Shown here: positions 4,191-5,387 of the stretch, in pieces
Layout: the number at the start of each line of letters is the position of its first letter
Numbering within the stretch: position 1 is the first letter of the stretch
Assembly (NCBI GenBank): GCA_026985755.1
Contig: JALSPX010000016.1
Span: 1-5,387, forward strand
Direction of reading: 5' to 3'
Length of the DNA: 5,387 bases
Source of the DNA: Sulfurovum sp.
Lineage (GTDB): Bacteria > Campylobacterota > Campylobacteria > Campylobacterales > Sulfurovaceae
Notes under the pieces: generated by a model
What the model was told of the DNA's origin: nothing
Databases searched by the model: none
The model's input: only the letters and a program-made list of their open reading frames with translations
Translations under genes and position numbers: made by a program

Positions 4191-5387
4191 AGTCTATGCA
4201 AGACCCCTACGATTAACTTTTCATATGCTTTGAAATCTTCATTCTCTATTTCTTTACCCGAACGAAACATCTTATGATACTTCTCTAGTGACTTACGTAA
4301 ATCTTCATCTAACCATTTTGCTTTAAATGAGCGTTGCATTTGCATCTCGACACTGTCTCGTTTGGCGTGAGAACGCTTGGATACTTTTATCGTATAAAAG
4401 AGTATACGTCCTAACAAAATATAGGGGAAATTTCTATTTTCCATAGGCCCTATCTGCAAGTACTTTTTGCCCAATGTCTGCCCTAATACCTTTATTTCTG
4501 AAAGCTCATCGAAACCAAAATATGCACCAACACCTCCTGCCAATCCACCTATCACCCCACCTAGTAATAGCGTATGCCCTAAAAAAAGTAAATCTATACC
4601 TGCTCCAGCAACTGCTCCAGATGAGGCACCTGTAATCATAAGCTCTTTGCGTGTCAGACCAAAAACAGATGCCGTCTCTTCAGAAAAAAGATCCATCCCC
4701 TCAAAGGTTAAGTTCTCTTGCTTCATCTCTAATTGATGATGATTCCATACTCTTTCTAGTTTTTCTTGGGTCTGATATTCTAGCTTTCTAAGTCTATTTT
4801 TATAGTTGTGTTCTATTTTTTCTTTCTCTTCTTTGCTAGACGATTCAGACTCAAAAGCCAATGTCTCCACAAGCGTTGTAGCGTCATATATCAACTGTGA
4901 AATAAGCGATGCTGAACGCGCAAGCATCTGTTCATGGTACGATTCTAGTAATCTTATAGATGCCTTGACTGGTTCAATCCACTCCTCTTTTAGCTGTGCC
5001 ATACTTTCGAGTATTTTTAGATGCTGTTCCAAGCTTACCTGCATAGGATTAAAGGTACGTACCATCTTGAAATAGTGTGCTAATGCTCTCTTCCACTCTG
5101 CACTATAGTCAGAGTCATCTATGTGGTTAATCAGTGCCATAGAAGGTTGTCCTGTCCAGCGTAATACTTCCATCTCAGCCTCATACTCTTTACCATAAGG
5201 CTTGGAGCCATCAACCACATAGATAATACCAGCACCTTCCATAATGGGTTCTAAAAGTTGCACCTCATCATTAAAACGTGGATCATCTTTATGTGCTTGA
5301 ATAAACCTATCTACCACTTCATGTTTTTGATCAGCAGCGACATCATGCTTTTCAAGCCAAGCCAAAACATGTCTCGCACGTTGAAAC
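4175..5387 (-). CDS. GTPase/DUF3482-type membrane-associated protein (5' end outside window)
   Basis: The frame stays open to the right edge, giving FQRARHVLAWLEKHDV before the region quoted here. A TTG at 5365-5363 is only a possible start and unlikely to be the real one: the family begins with an Era-like GTP-binding domain whose P-loop and DTPG motifs would lie upstream. Numbering from that TTG, a second half of the GTPase domain is visible (GIIYVVDGSKPYG 46-58, EMEVLRWTGQPSMALINHID 64-83, the NHID resembling the G4 NKxD motif). A long charged helical stretch (about 115-215) and DLFSEETASVFGLTRKEL (225-242) follow, then a Gly-rich hydrophobic segment (243-284) that could form a membrane hairpin, and QIGPMENRNFPYILLGR (304-320). 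This order matches DUF3482 proteins, which in other bacteria often neighbour a DUF2868 gene. The exact cellular role is not known. Composition resembles pgpA, not the AT-rich block. Confidence 0.85.
   Translation of the reverse strand, partial: FQRARHVLAWLEKHDVAADQKHEVVDRFIQAHKDDPRFNDEVQLLEPIMEGAGIIYVVDGSKPYGKEYEAEMEVLRWTGQPSMALINHIDDSDYSAEWKRALAHYFKMVRTFNPMQVSLEQHLKILESMAQLKEEWIEPVKASIRLLESYHEQMLARSASLISQLIYDATTLVETLAFESESSSKEEKEKIEHNYKNRLRKLEYQTQEKLERVWNHHQLEMKQENLTFEGMDLFSEETASVFGLTRKELMITGASSGAVAGAGIDLLFLGHTLLLGGVIGGLAGGVGAYFGFDELSEIKVLGQTLGKKYLQIGPMENRNFPYILLGRILFYTIKVSKRSHAKRDSVEMQMQRSFKAKWLDEDLRKSLEKYHKMFRSGKEIENEDFKAYEKLIVGVLHRLTESM

Noticed and set aside
4467..5075. Two plus-strand ORFs of 89 codons each opposite the DUF3482-type gene
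   Set aside because: They are antisense shadows of a well-conserved coding frame, rich in Ser and Pro as typical of reverse reading, with no ribosome site.

Overview
The window looks like chromosomal DNA of an AT-rich Gram-negative bacterium. The short gene spacing, Sec signal peptides, lipoprotein signals and general codon flavour would fit a Campylobacterota member (Sulfurovum/Sulfurimonas-like). That placement is inference: no rRNA or other phylogenetic marker is present.

Layout: (1) 1-572 holds the 3' end of an unidentified gene, followed 8 nt later by a clear pgpA (phosphatidylglycerophosphatase A). (2) 573-4160 is an AT-richer block of four same-strand genes, probably one transcript: lipoprotein A (713-1336), lipoprotein B (1453-1953), lipoprotein C (2028-2648) and a secreted zinc protease (2679-4160). 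(3) 4175-5387 holds, on the opposite strand, most of a GTPase/DUF3482-type membrane-associated protein whose N-terminal GTP-binding part lies outside the window. The last two genes converge on a shared hairpin.

The centre of interest is the four-gene block. The protease has an N-terminal beta-rich prodomain, an M35 aspzincin (deuterolysin / peptidyl-Lys metalloendopeptidase-like) catalytic domain with HELSH plus a third Asp ligand, a Thr/Pro/Ser linker and a C-terminal jelly-roll-like domain. Lipoproteins A, B and C resemble the protease's own prodomain: the same order of strands and the same F-x-V/I...D...Y / GE / LY / G-x-x-x-Y motifs, but each has a lipobox and no protease. A and C are close paralogs (about 70% identical by hand alignment), and B is a diverged relative. 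This suggests a secreted protease made with membrane-anchored, stand-alone copies of its propeptide, which could act in trans as inhibitors, self-protection factors or folding helpers. This resembles the known propeptide-like inhibitors of other protease families, but I know of no description for M35.

The spacers carry marks of past rearrangement. A 17-nt copy of the protease gene's ribosome-binding site and start follows lipoprotein A but leads only into a 16-codon ORF with a C7 tract. A perfect but unused Shine-Dalgarno sequence lies between B and C. Both suggest that an ancestral lipoprotein + protease unit was duplicated and partly decayed.
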